Numbered from the stretch's first letter, positions 12,241 to 23,750 are shown. The stretch: 64,000 nt of DNA from Larimichthys crocea (GCF_000972845.2 NC_040033.1:858344-922343); one strand, 5' to 3'. The notes: generated from the sequence alone by a model not told the origin. Numbers and translations are program-made.

Positions 12241-13870
12241 TCCCACCGATCATGGCTCTGTGATGTTGTAGTTGCGAAGCTTCATATCCCATCAGGAATG
12301 TTCAGAAGCGGATTGTTTATCACACCACACTTTGTTAACTTGCTGAGATCTTTCCTTGATTGATGCGTCTATCACGAGTAAGCTACGTTTCCTTTTCGTC
12401 TGTTTGTACGATTGGGAATCTTTATTTAGAAAACCCATGCCTGGTGAGTCTGTGCTCATCCAAAATCTCCCTTGTTCAATTGTAATTGTGGACGGACTGT
12501 TCTTTGCAATGGGATCACAACCTGCATTGACAATGACCCAAGGAAGAGTCGCTCTTCTTCATTTCATTTACCGATGCCTTTCCCACAGATCTGAACGCAG
12601 ATGTTACGTTAGTAAGTTTCCATCAGCCAGTTGAGTAGTCTTTGACTGGAGCTTTCGCCATCTGTGCCCCGACAATAAACCCCCTTTCAAAGTCACTTAG
12701 ACTTTCCTCTTGCCATCTCGATACAAAATCAGAATCAACTGCGCCCGTTGAGCATTCTGCCACGCAGCACGATTGGATGCTAATTGCTTAATTGTACCAT
12801 GCAGTGCACCTGTGCGGAAGCATCTGTATTCGTTATGTTGCTCCGCTCGTTTATTCAGATTTTCCTTTAATTTGTCACCCGTCTGTATAACACAGTACTT
12901 CGGTGACCATCATTATATATGAAATATAGCAAGAGTGGGGAAAATAATTAAAAGCCAGGATTTGTTTCAACACACTTAACAGTCTGAGCGTGGAGTATAA
13001 AGTCTGACAGGCGCACCAAGGAGACGCAAAGCAGAACAGAGGAGACTTTAAATATTGGACTGTATAAATATGTCTGAATGTGTGAGAGGAGGCCGACGAG
13101 TTCACTTAGTCTTTTGGATGCTGAAGTCCTTTACTGAGGGGATTTTAGTAATCAAGGGACACCTCACCTAACAGACTTTTTCAAACGACCAGAAGGACGA
13201 ATTGGATTAAAATGACCTCAGGCTGGAAAAATAGCAGAATCTGAGGGTGAATCATGAGCTGAAGAAAAGCAGGTCATGGTCTCTAGAAATCAGGTGACTC
13301 TAACATGGCTGTTATATAAACACATATATATCAAAGGGAAAAGAGAGAGCTGAGATTCATTTTAGAACTTTTAGAACTTCGCCGGCCCGATTCCAACCCT
13401 ACTTTTACACTTTCAGGTTAAATTGGAATGCCGACCGCGAGCCAAGACCAACAAGTCCTCCAAATGAAACGTCAAAATACATTGTTTGTTTTTGTCCTGC
13501 ATCATGCATACAGTTAGAACAAATATCTGAGGGGGGCATGAGGCTTAAAGCAGGAGGGGAACAAATTACTGGCAAGCAGTATTTGTAGGCTCCCCAGAAG
13601 AGAAATGCAAACAACAAAAATAGTGCAGTCTTGTTGTTTTCTTAATAATCTGACTTAAAACAAAAAGGATTTGGGCGTACATAAAATGCAAGGACACACA
13701 TGTTTTACAGTCACTGAAATGACTGTACTCCTCTTCTAGTACAAGGCAGCAAAAAACAAACATCTCTTCTTAACTCTTTAGGTCCATCTTCTCCTAAATG
13801 AGCCAGGAGGTGCTCAACAGCGCCATCAGCCTGGCAGCATGCAGCATTAAGAGGAAAGCTGATGGCCAGA
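12241..13870. other. Unannotated unique sequence
   Basis: No gene is recognised. Frames up to 92 codons occur on both strands without domain signatures. No repeat I can name. Confidence 0.45.
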
Positions 13871-13871
13871 G

Positions 13872-14230
13872 ACACTGACACTGCTTCAGTTTTTCATTTG
13901 TCTGTCTCCTGTTTGGCCACACTAACTCTCATGTCATTCCAGACTCTCCTGCTCTGCATTGCCTGCTGACTTCATTCACTTGGCCTGCCACACCTCCACA
14001 CTCTCCTGCTCCTCATCAGCTAATCAGCCCTTCAGTGTATATACAGTATACACCGGTCAGATTGTCTAGCTACCCAGCAACTCATTCTGATTCTGATCCT
14101 GCCTTTTTGGACTTCCCTTTTGCCTGCTCCTACTGGATTTGTTTGCTTGACCTCTGTTCGTTATTAAACTCTGTTCCTCCACTTGAACTGTTTTCTGTGT
14201 CCTGCCGTTTTGTGACTCCTGACACTGACA
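13872..14230 (+). mobile_element. LTR-like non-coding insertion, plus orientation
   Basis: The text runs from a T/C-rich opening through CATCAGCTAATCAGCCCTTC, AGTGTATATACAGTATA and GACTTCCCTTTTGCCTGCTC to a TTATTAAACTCTGTTCC polyadenylation-like signal near the 3' end and a TGACA boundary. This is the architecture of a solo LTR-like family that is very common in percomorphs. Both edges lie in CACTGACA/GACACTGACA text, so the exact ends and any duplication are ambiguous. The 104-codon frame starting at 14,035 lies inside and near it and is a by-product. Confidence 0.55.
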
Positions 14231-14404
14231 GTGACTCAAACAGTTCATCATCAACCAATTTCTGTTCAGGTGGTCAACCACTTTCTCAAATGTGTGTTAG
14301 TGAAGGCCCCCTGTTGTCCCCTCATGGAGCAGACTCTGATGCAAACTGAGCTGACGCCACTATTCCTTCCAAAACGGTTACAAATTAAAAGTAAAACCAT
14401 TTTC

Positions 14405-14505
14405 TGATCTCTGCATTTAAAGTTTGGTTTAGGCACAAAATCTTTGTTTGGGTTAAAATTACTTTTACATTAAGGTTACTTGGTCAAGGTTTGGTCATCC
14501 CCGAT
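14405..14505 (+). repeat. Dispersed repeat, 'TTTAGGCACAAAA' family
   Basis: GGTTTAGGCACAAAATCTTT, then GTTTGGGTTAAAATTAC and GGTTACTTGGTCAAGG. This is a recognisable fish interspersed repeat; related text is seen in reverse at 63,480-63,540 and more weakly at 40,425-40,600. Confidence 0.5.
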
Positions 14506-14521
14506 CTTATCCCTTTATAGA

Positions 14522-14638
14522 CTTCTTGGCTTGGCTTGGCTTGACTTGATGGATGGATGGATGGATGGATGGATGGATGGATGGATGGATGGATGGATGG
14601 ATGGATGGATGGATGGATGGATGGATGGATGGATGGAT
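14522..14638 (+). repeat. Compound microsatellite (CTTGG)n-(ATGG)n
   Basis: About four copies of CTTGG (14,524-14,543) run into a pure ATGG tract of 91 bases (14,548-14,638, roughly 23 copies). It produces artefactual WMDG and HPSI repeat frames on the two strands. It directly abuts a LINE 3' end and is best read as that element's tail grown by slippage. Confidence 0.95.
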
Positions 14639-14790
14639 TTTATTTATCCCAAGCTGGAAATTACAGTGCAGCAGCAGCATTACACACAGTGGCAATAGAC
14701 AACATAAGAATAAAAATATAAAGAGCAAACTAGACATAATAAATAAGTAAATAAAATATATTGTACAGAGGTGTATACAGCAAATATGAA
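14639..14790 (-). mobile_element. LINE 3' end with (ATCC)n tail
   Basis: Read on the minus strand, the segment shows GCTGCTGCACTGTAATTTCC, then CAGCTTGGGATAAATAAAAT and the (CCAT)n tract. A 'gggatnaataaa' polyadenylation-type motif followed by a tetranucleotide tail is the typical 3' end of several fish LINE families. No coding part remains. Confidence 0.65.
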
Positions 14791-15119
14791 TTTAATCTAA
14801 TTGTTTGCTAATTGGTTGTTTGTTTTAGGTGTTGACTCTTGAACAAGCCGATGTGTATCTGTTTCTTTATTTCTTTGCATTTATAATAAAACTCAATATC
14901 CTGCATGTTTTAATGTTGCAGGTTATTTTCTGCCCAGGATAATTTCACTGTTATTGTGTAGTGTGAAAGTGTCATATACAGAACAGCAGGTGAATGATTA
15001 ATAAGCAATGCATACCACATGTGAATATATACCACACTAAAAATACAATAAATTATGTATATGCAAATCAGTAAATGCTGAATTTGTTTCTTTACACATT
15101 TTATTTACCTATCACATTT

Positions 15120-15420
15120 TTTTTTATTCCCTCACAAAGTCCCTGTTATTATTACCAGATGGTGCGCAGAGTTTTTATTGGCTGGCACATAGACACTGAT
15201 ACAGTGCTTTACCGTCCGTCAGTAATTACTGTCACCACAATTTCCTGGTTGCTTAATTAAATATTTATGAACACGCTCTTCCTACTTTTGTCTGGAATCA
15301 CTATAACAAACATGAATTTATAATTAATTGCCTCACAGCGGCTCAGGAGACAGCTTGAGTGATCACACAATAATTTGCTGCTGCAATTACAAACCATTGT
15401 TCACCTAATACGAAGTGTAC
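15120..15420. promoter_or_regulatory. Candidate conserved non-coding element
   Basis: A complex-sequence block with dense homeodomain-type cores (TAATTAAATA, TAATTAATTG, AATTAC), no frames and no repeat text. This is the usual look of vertebrate developmental enhancers, but conservation cannot be tested here. Confidence 0.3.
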
Positions 15421-15527
15421 GGAAAATAAACTTTTTGCGAGATCCCACTCATCCGCCACATGGACCACAGAGTTAAGTTATACACAGAAAAATTGACCAG
15501 CAGTTCATCAATAGATTTACATTGCGC

Positions 15528-15529
<2 letters not shown>

Positions 15530-15558
<29 letters not shown>
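15530..15558 (+). repeat. (CA)n microsatellite
   Basis: About 14 uninterrupted CA dinucleotides. It faces a (GT)n tract about 110 bases downstream. Confidence 0.95.
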
Positions 15559-15562
<4 letters not shown>

Positions 15563-15665
15563 AACAAACGAGGCTGATGAATGAATCATCAATAATCATT
15601 TTGTGCAGTAATTACCCAGCCATTTACGATGCTTCAACAACATTAACGGTAAAATAGACTGGGAG

Positions 15666-15669
<4 letters not shown>

Positions 15670-15699
<30 letters not shown>
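15670..15699 (+). repeat. (GT)n microsatellite
   Basis: Fifteen GT dinucleotides, complementary to the (CA)n tract at 15,530-15,558. Confidence 0.95.
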
Positions 15700-15700
<1 letters not shown>

Positions 15701-15709
15701 TCATATTTG

Positions 15710-16060
15710 ATCAATGCTCATATTGACAAATTACTGGAAAACAAAAGCTACATTTTAATCCAACAGTGTGCCGAGCCTCATGTCTCCTGTCAGCAAATGG
15801 AGCCTATTGGCTGTTAATCTGTATTAGAGACAAAACCCAGGAGGAGAGTGTGTTGCATTGGCCTGAACATGTGCATTGTTTCAGAGACATTAAACGACGA
15901 CCTGCCATGTAATTACTGCAAGACTCCCCCTGTAGAAGGTTGACTGACATGAGGCTTATTTTGGCATTAAGGCTCCGCAACTCATCGCTCCTTGTAAAGC
16001 ACACCAGGCAGCAAATGAGAGTGCAGGGAGTGATCAATGCAAATCACCCCTGAGGTTGTA
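15710..16060. promoter_or_regulatory. Candidate conserved non-coding element
   Basis: A complex block with TTGATCAATG, TGTAATTACTG and ATGCAAATCA (octamer-like) motifs and no repeat signature. Short frames here are non-informative. Regulatory role is inferred only from composition. Confidence 0.3.
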
Positions 16061-16076
16061 GTCTGCAGATGGGTGT

Positions 16077-16110
16077 TGTGGTGGTGGTGGTGGTGGTGTT
16101 GGTGGTAGTG
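16077..16110 (+). repeat. (GTG)n imperfect microsatellite
   Basis: About ten GTG/GTT/GTA triplets in a row, imperfect at the 3' half. Confidence 0.9.
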
Positions 16111-16479
16111 GGAGCAGAGGAAAATGCATGCGAGGCAGCAGCTCAGCAGCTGCAGCAGGGCGAACAGGTAAGCATACGCTGGCTTATTAGAAAGGAGCTG
16201 GAAAAATATGTTCAGACGGTGATGTAAGACTGTTCAAAATCTATCATAGCTTCACCGTGACTGCATTTAGGAAGCTCTGTCCAAACCTAGGTTGGAAAGT
16301 GAAGTTGATCACACCTGCAGTTAGGTTAAAAAACACTGTAAACATTCATATTTTGCACATTAATAACAAGTTCCATCTCCACCAATTGGACAAAGTCTGC
16401 TCCAGTGATTGAGTTTAAGCCGTTGAAACTATTTAAAGTTTTTGCAACCTGTTCCTCTGTTGTGGATGTGAATGCAGAT

Positions 16480-17015
16480 GATTGAGGCAGACAAGCTGCA
16501 GTTCAGTGAGTTTAATAAGAAGAAATGGGTTACGAAGGCTTACGGGAAGGTGAAGCAGGCAAGGGTCAAAACCAGAGAGCAGCCCGACACAAACAAACAA
16601 ATCCAGCAAGGAGCAGGCACGAATCCAAAGTCAAACAAACAGGCAAAAAGGTCGAAATGCAGGTATGGCAGGCGAAAACAGAAAAAAGCCAGACTAGAAG
16701 CACACGTAACATAACAATCTGGCAAGGAACAAGGGAAGTGGACTGGAACTAACAGTATGATGTGTGGCTTAAGGGAAGACCGAGTGGAAGACCTCAGGCC
16801 GACAGCCTGGAGGCAGGGCAGGCAGGCGTAACAAATCTGGCAGGTGACCACATTATAGGAGAGAAGGGAAGGTCTGGACAAGCTTTGGTAAAGGATGCAG
16901 AGGAGAACTGGTAGACAGCAAGAGGACGGCAGGTCTGAGGAGCTGAAGGACATGGCCTGGGAGAAGATGTGGAAGACTGAGGATGAAGAAGGTGCTGACG
17001 AGATTGTGGCACAAC
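16480..17015 (-). mobile_element. LTR-like non-coding insertion, minus orientation
   Basis: Plus-strand text contains GTGAGTTTAATAAG (a polyadenylation-like signal on the minus strand: CTTATTAAACTCAC), AAAGTCAAACAAACAGGCAA and a purine-rich, pyrimidine-poor body ending near GTGGCACAAC. This matches the reverse of the LTR-like family seen at 13.9 kb. The 160-codon minus frame and the 80- and 75-codon plus frames inside it are low-complexity by-products. Ends and target duplication are not defined. Confidence 0.45.
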
Positions 17016-17276
17016 AAAACATCCATTCTGACTTCCAACCTCAGATATTTTTTTATATTTTATGCTGCTCAAAGAAATTATTTCTTCTGCAATGACAACA
17101 AGTAAAGCCATAAATCTTAGGCCAGTGTTAAGTTACAGTTCTGGACTGCAGTGGAGACATGGTGCACACACGTAGGCTCATTCTAAGGTAACAAGACAAT
17201 GATTCAATATTTTCAGGTGATTATACACTTGAAGCATGCTTTTATGTATTTTTTAAAATTTATTTCTGCCATATTC

Positions 17277-17706
17277 TGACAACAGGGGAACTCGAAATAG
17301 AGGACTCGAATGCAGAGCACGGGAAAAAGCAGATGTCTTTATTTCCTTTAAGCCGGGGAAACAAAAAGCGCCTCACGATGAGGGATGATCAAAATGACAC
17401 AAACTAAACTAGAACTACGAAAAGGCAAAGGCCAACAAAAAGAAAAAAATCACTTTTTCGAGGACCTAGAAGACAAAACAAAAACTTGACTACAAGATAA
17501 CTACTGACTAGACTATGAGGAGTATAAACACATGGAGGGAACAGGTGGACACAATCAGGAATCAGGGGAGACAAGCCGACTGATGACACATGAGGAAGAG
17601 CAAGTGACCTGAAACGAGAGGAGAGTTAATCTCCAAAATAAAACAGGAAGTCACAAAACAAACATGGAGACAGAACAAAAACTCAACTTGACATACCGGT
17701 GTGACA
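17277..17706 (-). mobile_element. Solo-LTR-like insertion, minus orientation
   Basis: The element runs from TGACAACAGG to GGTGTGACA. On the minus strand it reads TGTCACACC..., then ACTTCCTGTTTTATTTTGG, CAGGTCACTTGCTC and GGAAATAAAGACATCTGC (polyadenylation signal), and ends GTTGTCA. TTC flanks both sides at 17,274-17,276 and 17,707-17,709; read differently, TTCTG at 17,274-17,278 and 17,707-17,711 is a 5-bp direct repeat. It aligns in its ends with the LTR at 36,405-36,871 (GGACTC.AA.GCAGAG and CAACTTGACA/CAGCTTGACA), so the two belong to related families. Confidence 0.65.
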
Positions 17707-17848
17707 TTCTGTAAATAGATCCCTTAAATCTTTTTAATACACACACTTTACATGATTTGTTTATCCAGATTCACACCAGATATATATTCTTTGTGTCTGA
17801 TTTATTGTTATAGTCCTCGCAATTTGAAAACATCCAAATCCAAGATCC

Positions 17849-17882
17849 GCACAGGTGTTATTCTGTTGAATAACACCTGTGC
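17849..17882. repeat. Perfect 15-bp hairpin
   Basis: GCACAGGTGTTATTC (17,849-17,863) is followed by TGTT and then the exact reverse complement GAATAACACCTGTGC (17,868-17,882). The stem contains CAGGTG/CACCTG E-box cores. No repeat family is recognised around it. Confidence 0.95.
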
Positions 17883-20540
17883 ACACCATGTGAGCTCATC
17901 AACCTTCAATCAGAACAATATAAAGAAGTAATAAAGGTAAAAGATGATCCACTTTAACAGCGGAGGGAAAAGTGTAAAGCCGCACAGTCGAAGATGTCTG
18001 ATCGGGTTAAATATGTGGAAACACGCCGGCGTGGGTGAGAAATAAAAAGTCTTATGCAAATCTGGGATGTCCCCTCTGTACTCACTGCTGTACGTAGAGT
18101 CCTCACAGTTTTTTTCTGACCTTTTCAACACTGACTCAAAGTCAGTTTTCCATGTTTCGGTTCTGTGCATGTGTCTCATTAATTCAAGGAGGAAGGTTTG
18201 GGTTTTATTATCAGTTTTGTCCTTCTCCTCAGATTTGTGGGTAGAACCAAATGTCTGAAGACATCACCAACCCCTTTTCAAAAGTGGCACACCTGATAGA
18301 TCCCAGCAGCTGCTCCTATTTTCACCTGTACATTATAATTTCCACTTGCGGGACCTCCTGCTGAGGATGGATAACTTTATTGAGCACAATGAGCCTGCTG
18401 ACTGCAATATGCTAAATCATGCGGTGACCTAACCACGCATGTTAATGCCTTCCTTTTTGTGTTTTCTCAGATTTCCATTTAGCACGAGCAGACACTTCAA
18501 CGCCGTCCGTGTAGAATACCAGTGTTAGTCGAACCATGCTGAGCGCAGAGGTTTCTCCACTGCTGTGAGCCACCAGTGAAGTATGAAATAAAACGTCAGC
18601 TCCTCAGAGTGAACGACTTGTTCTGAATGCTCAGATTATCACGTCCCTGTCTCGACTGAAATGCAATTTGTTTTCTGTCTCGTAAAAAGTTTGAAAAAAA
18701 AAAAAAAGAAGAGAAGAAATAGAAAAAGGAGCAAGAACGGCGAACGGGGCGAAGCTGGCGGCTTATTAGAATGCAAATGTGCCTGCGGGGCTGAGATTTA
18801 GCTCGGCGTTATCAGTAGCCATCGCGGGGGGAGGAATAGTCACCGCTGTGACTCATTCAGAGAAACATGACATTTAGGAGATAATCAGTCTGTCTTTTTT
18901 TTTTTTTGCAGTTGTTGTTCAACTTCCCAGTGCTGCTGTGGACCCTCTGTATCTGAGCTGCAGAGGCCTCGTCCTGTCCTCTGGCAGGGATTTGCTGATA
19001 GGAGGGGAGTAATACGAGCATGTGATAGAAATCCATATCAAAGTGGTTTCAATTTCAAATGTACAGAGCGTGGATCCTGTCATGGAGGAAGTGTATTGTC
19101 ATTTTGCCTCATAAGAATCAGCTAATGTGGAAAACACACACGCAAGCACGAAGCGAAGACGTGAGGAGGAGCCGGGCGGAGGTCATGTGGCCGGCGCTCA
19201 GCTCGTGTGCTCATGGGAGGGTTTTTTATTTTTTTGTGTGTGTGCAGTAGATGGTGTGTTAAATTTAGTTTATCACTGTGTCAAATACATTTCCAAGATG
19301 ATTTTCTAGCCCAGCTGTAAAGTATGACTCCCATCACAGAACGAGAGAGAGAGAGAGCGAGAGCGAGCTCCATACACCCCCTCACTCTGTGAACATTATA
19401 TCCAGACAGTTTGTGCTGCATAATTTAACTCCATCTGTGAAGAAACGCCGAGGCTCGAGGAGGAGAACGGCGTGAAGAATCTGGTCGCCTGTGTTCTTGG
19501 TGCCACTTTTCATACTGAATCCGGGGTAGTGAAATAACATTATCTATCACAGACAGGCTTTTAAAGGTAAAGAAAGGTCTGGGGGACGGTGTTGAAAATC
19601 TTGTTTGATCTTCAAATCCAGTCTTTATTTTCTCTTCTTTTTCTGAAGAGAAATCATGAGCCGTCTTTCACGTTTTAAGTGGCGGTGACAATGATATTTC
19701 ACTCGCTTATTTTACTTCTAAAAAAAGGAGAGGACTGGGTAGCAGAAAGCAATAATTTCTTGCCAAAGAAAGGCAGAGAATGGATCTGAATGTTAAATGC
19801 TGAATCCGGTACCTGCACTGAAAGATATCGCCGAGCACAAAGCGAGTACGGAATACAGCCAGAATTGAGACTCAGTGTGGGCTTATTTAATACTGCACAG
19901 TGTGTATTGATACTTCTGGCTCAGTTTCTGGACTTTCAAATCAAATTTAAGAACGTTTATTGAAACAAATGTTGGGTGTACAACGACCCACAGCTGGCAA
20001 CACATTTTTCCACGACGGCTGCAAACTTTTGCCGGACACAAAAAAAACAAAAGTTGGCACAGAATCGACACTCATCAGGAGAATTCATCTTGCTCCAAGC
20101 CAACAAGTGTTTTGTCGCTTGTCAACAAAACCTTTTTTTTAAAATGATGTACTCACTGAGCACCAATGGACTTCTTCTAGAAAGGCCTTGGAAACTCACT
20201 TTGGGAACTGGAGACCCCGGTCAAAGAATCAAATCGACAACCTTCCAGGACTGGCTGGTAAACTCAGAGGCAATGCTTGAATTTATTCTTTCCTAACAAT
20301 AAATAAAGATTTAATAATTACCCCTTTTTTGATCATTATCTTCTTTCTCATCCACCTGCGGCTGAATGAACTGGAAAAGAAAAAACAAATATAACAGAAG
20401 AATAACTCAAATTTAACCATTCGTGGCTGATTCTGATGGTCTGAGCCAAAGTTCCTCTTGTATGTCACTGGTAAACGACAGAAACAGAGCGAGCTCGGGT
20501 GCAGAGCACTAATAGCTACACTAATTAAAGTGGGCTCAGT
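17883..20540. other. Unannotated mostly unique sequence
   Basis: No gene is recognised. The segment 18,740-18,890 (TTATTAGAATGCAAATGTGC, GGCGTTATCAGTAGCC) is CNE-like with an octamer. Simple purine tracts occur at 18,690-18,730 and 19,340-19,366 (GA-rich). A T-run lies at 18,896-18,908. Confidence 0.4.
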
Positions 20541-20830
20541 CCTCCTCACCTCCAGTTAGACGTGCGTATAAAGGCCGGGGTTGTCGCTGAGGTTGAAGCC
20601 CAGTTAATGAGGTTTGCTGGGGCAGCGTGATGTTGTCTCTCCTGGTTTTTGCACGCCGCCTCCTTCCCGTGACCTCGGCTCATTAATGCGCATGAGAAGA
20701 GGTGACAGCGGCGCCATGACCCCTGCGGTCCCATTCATTACCTTGCATCCTGCGCCCTGACTCCCCCGCGAACATGCTACTTTCACAGATTCAAGGTGGC
20801 GATTAGAGGAGAGGAGGAGTGATTAAAAAA
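20541..20830. promoter_or_regulatory. Candidate conserved non-coding element
   Basis: GC-richer unique block with GGCTCATTAATGCGCATG, CATTCATTACCTTGCATCC and several CG dinucleotides. No frame is convincing on either strand. Possible regulatory element; inference only. Confidence 0.25.
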
Positions 20831-23678
20831 AAGAGGGGAGAAGGATGCATGTGGGGAGGAGTCACAGTTTAGCGAAGGGTCTAATTAACAGACGCCCCTT
20901 AATTTGTGATCCTGTAACTTTGAGGACTAACACTGAACATCAGCTGTAGAGGCGTAACAAAGTATCTTTGAGCAGAGCACAACAGGCAACAAGAAAAAAA
21001 AGAAACGAACTTGAGGTTTTGAGCTGTCCTGCATGAAAATGTAATTACAGCAGCCTCTTCATACAAAGCAGCACGGTGAGGTGAAAGTCCAGTACATCGT
21101 CTCTCAGCAGCGCTAAATTAGCTTTTGGAAGTGTCATGTCGGAGCTGTTGGACTCGTCCTCAGCAGGAATCCTTCCCTCCTTCCTCTCAACCTGTCAGCT
21201 CCCATATCGCTGCTGCTGTGTCAGACGAGGCCCCTCGCCCTGCACCGGGGGCCCCGCTCCACTCTCCCCGTGGCAGCTTGTCACCTGCAAACACCCCGTC
21301 CCATCACTTCCTCTCTCTGTCTCTTTATTTCCCATTTCCCTCAGCGCGTTTTTTAAACCTGACCTACACGAGCTCGCCGTGACACGGATCTCTCTCTTCT
21401 TGTCTGTTTCATTTGATCTCGTCTGTTTCCTCGTACACATCGCGGCGTCATTCTCACTCCTGCAGATCACAGAGCGGGACGCCACCAGTACAGCTGAAAG
21501 CTCTGCCAGTTCACCCGGCTCATGCTTCTGCTGCAGAATCGGGACAGATCGGGAAGGTGCACGACCAAGGAGGATCTGGCAACTTTCTTAGGAGCCAAGA
21601 TAAAATGTTGTGGATAGTTCTGATTTATTACAACTTTAATTTTAAAAGTTAAATGTACAGACACAGCTGAAAACAAGACAACACGAGTTGTACACATCGA
21701 GCTATTCCTTTTTTAATCTGTTGCTACGAATTCAAAGATTCAAACATCCCTTGATCGCATCCCACCTTGGACTTTCTTACCTTGTCACCTTGATTTTAAA
21801 GCTCAGTTATTACGTTGGTTCAATCTTGTTGCCTCCCAGTATCTCTCAAACCTTCTAGATCAAATTATTATGCTCTCCAAGTACCACAACTAATACAGTT
21901 GTATGTGCCAAGCCTGTGATTAACTGGCGACTTCAGCCAACGTCAGCTGGAACTGTTTATTAGTGCGTTTCTGTTTCTGGGAGTGCAGTCTCACTCTTTG
22001 TAAGGGCACGTCAGGCCGATCCAAAGTTGGGCGGTTAGCAGAGTGACTTCATCTCTGCTTCATCTTTGCACTTGGTTTGAACCGAGGCATCTGAACGGAG
22101 CCTCTGCTGTGCAGTCGGTGGCAAGACTTTGACTTTTCTCTCTCTTCATTTTCCCCTTTCTAGTCTCCCTCCTGTTTTTTTTTCTGCCCTGTTTCTCTCT
22201 TGTTTGTCACTCCTATAAACACCTCTTGATCACTGCCGATGGAGAAGGCAGCGTACAAAGAGCACAGGCAGCAGGAGCAGCGGGGAGTGCTAAACAAGAC
22301 TTCTTCTGCAGGTCTCTCTATAATGGTGAAGGCAGTGTGCTCAGAGAAGCTGTAGAAAAAGAAGTCGTGCAGGATAGTAGCTCACTTTCTCTTTCTCTAA
22401 TGGGTTGGTGCAGGGTCCGGTTCCTCCCATGCCACCGGAATGATCACGCTCATTATCTTATTTAGCTCCCGGGTCAACGAGAACAACACAATCCTTGCTT
22501 TTTGCCATCATCGCGTTAACAAAGGCAGTTTTTCCGGCACCTCTCTTTCCTTTTTTATTCCTCTCTGGGGATTCGATGCCATCTGGTAATGTCGATGACG
22601 GTGAGATGGGGAGGGGGGGCTGAGGGGTATCAAAGCGGCCTGTCCTGCAGTTGATCAAGGGAGAAATCCTGCAGGTGGCTGGCTGCCTGTCTCAGGAGAA
22701 ACATGTCCAGAGGCAAAGGATCCACACAGGAGGGGAGAGACTATCATCGTTTCTGGGTGGAGTCTTGTACAATATGTGGATTTCTGACTCTGTGTGAGTA
22801 ATGTTATTATTAATGTATTGAGAGAGAGAGAGAAGAAGGAGAGAGCCACTTTTGTATTGGGCTTTAGATGTGGGGATATTTCCCCTGTGTAGACTTTCAT
22901 ATCCATTACCTGAAGTGCCTGGCAGTCAGTGCCACAAATGGAGATCCCAGTCGCTCTTTATCATAACTCTGACATTCAATATTAAAAATACATTCAAGCA
23001 TGATTGAATGTTTGATGGTGTTATTCTGTGACTTATCTAAGTGTCTGGCGGCTGCATATCATTTGGGGAGTGGTGAACATAAAACGTTCCCCCTGCCAGC
23101 AGCTGCTACTCCAGAGGATTTTGTTCTTTTTCTCACATTTACTGCCGTACTCCTGCAAACAAGTCGATTTGAAAAGGCGTGAGGCGCGAGTCTGACCCGC
23201 ACATCTTGTCTGCATTATCTCTGCATCTAACTGTCTAATCACGGACTCCAGGGGGGGAACAAGTCATGAATGCTGACCCTGCACCCCACCATATCAAACA
23301 AGAAAAAAACTGCACGTAGAACCTCAAGAAATAAAGTGCTGATGGCTGCTGACAAAGAACCAGATAAGAAGCATCACTCATCCAGCACTTTAGTCCAAAT
23401 TGTGATCCAGAGTATAAATTAACCATGCTGGAAAATGGCCGCAGCCTTTTATAGAAAGTCCACCGCCAGCGAGAAGTTTTTCTGAAGGGACAGGCAGAAA
23501 TCTCTCTGGGGATTTCGCTCCGCTTCCAGTGTCCAGATCAAATGAAAAATGAATTATTCCTCAGAAGGAAGAATATGACGCATGACTAAAGGGGATGAGG
23601 AAGCTGGTGGTTGGGAGGTACTGTAATGTAAACTGTAACTACTGGAGGATGGAAATAGACATGTACTGTATGATTGAT
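20831..23678. other. Unannotated sequence with pyrimidine-rich GC block
   Basis: No gene is recognised. The segment 21,120-21,600 is GC- and pyrimidine-rich with frames open in several phases on both strands (up to 151 codons), including Ser/Pro/Leu-rich products typical of compositional artefacts. A G-rich tract with four G-runs lies at 22,608-22,627. Confidence 0.4.
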
Positions 23679-23750
23679 TATATATATATATATATATATA
23701 TGTCTATAATATATATATATATAATATATTATTATATATATATATATATA
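23679..23750. repeat. (TA)n low-complexity tract
   Basis: TATATA alternation interrupted by TGTCTA and ATAATATATTATT. Self-complementary and able to extrude as a cruciform. Confidence 0.95.

Noticed and set aside
14480..14750. Repetitive proteins MDGW... and HPSI... on the two strands
   Set aside because: They are translations of the (ATGG)n microsatellite.
16540..17111. 160- and 105-codon minus-strand frames rich in Ser, Cys, Leu, Pro
   Set aside because: They lie within a purine/pyrimidine-biased LTR-like repeat; composition explains the lack of stops.
21125..21697. Five overlapping frames (76-151 codons) on both strands, possible gene
   Set aside because: Being open in many phases on both strands reflects the stop-poor, GC- and pyrimidine-rich composition. 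No domain or codon signal.
22458..22658. Minus-strand frame containing GKRGAGKT, an exact Walker A (P-loop) match
   Set aside because: The frame is only 66 codons, lacks the preceding hydrophobic strand and any Walker B. A few such matches are expected by chance in six frames of 64 kb.
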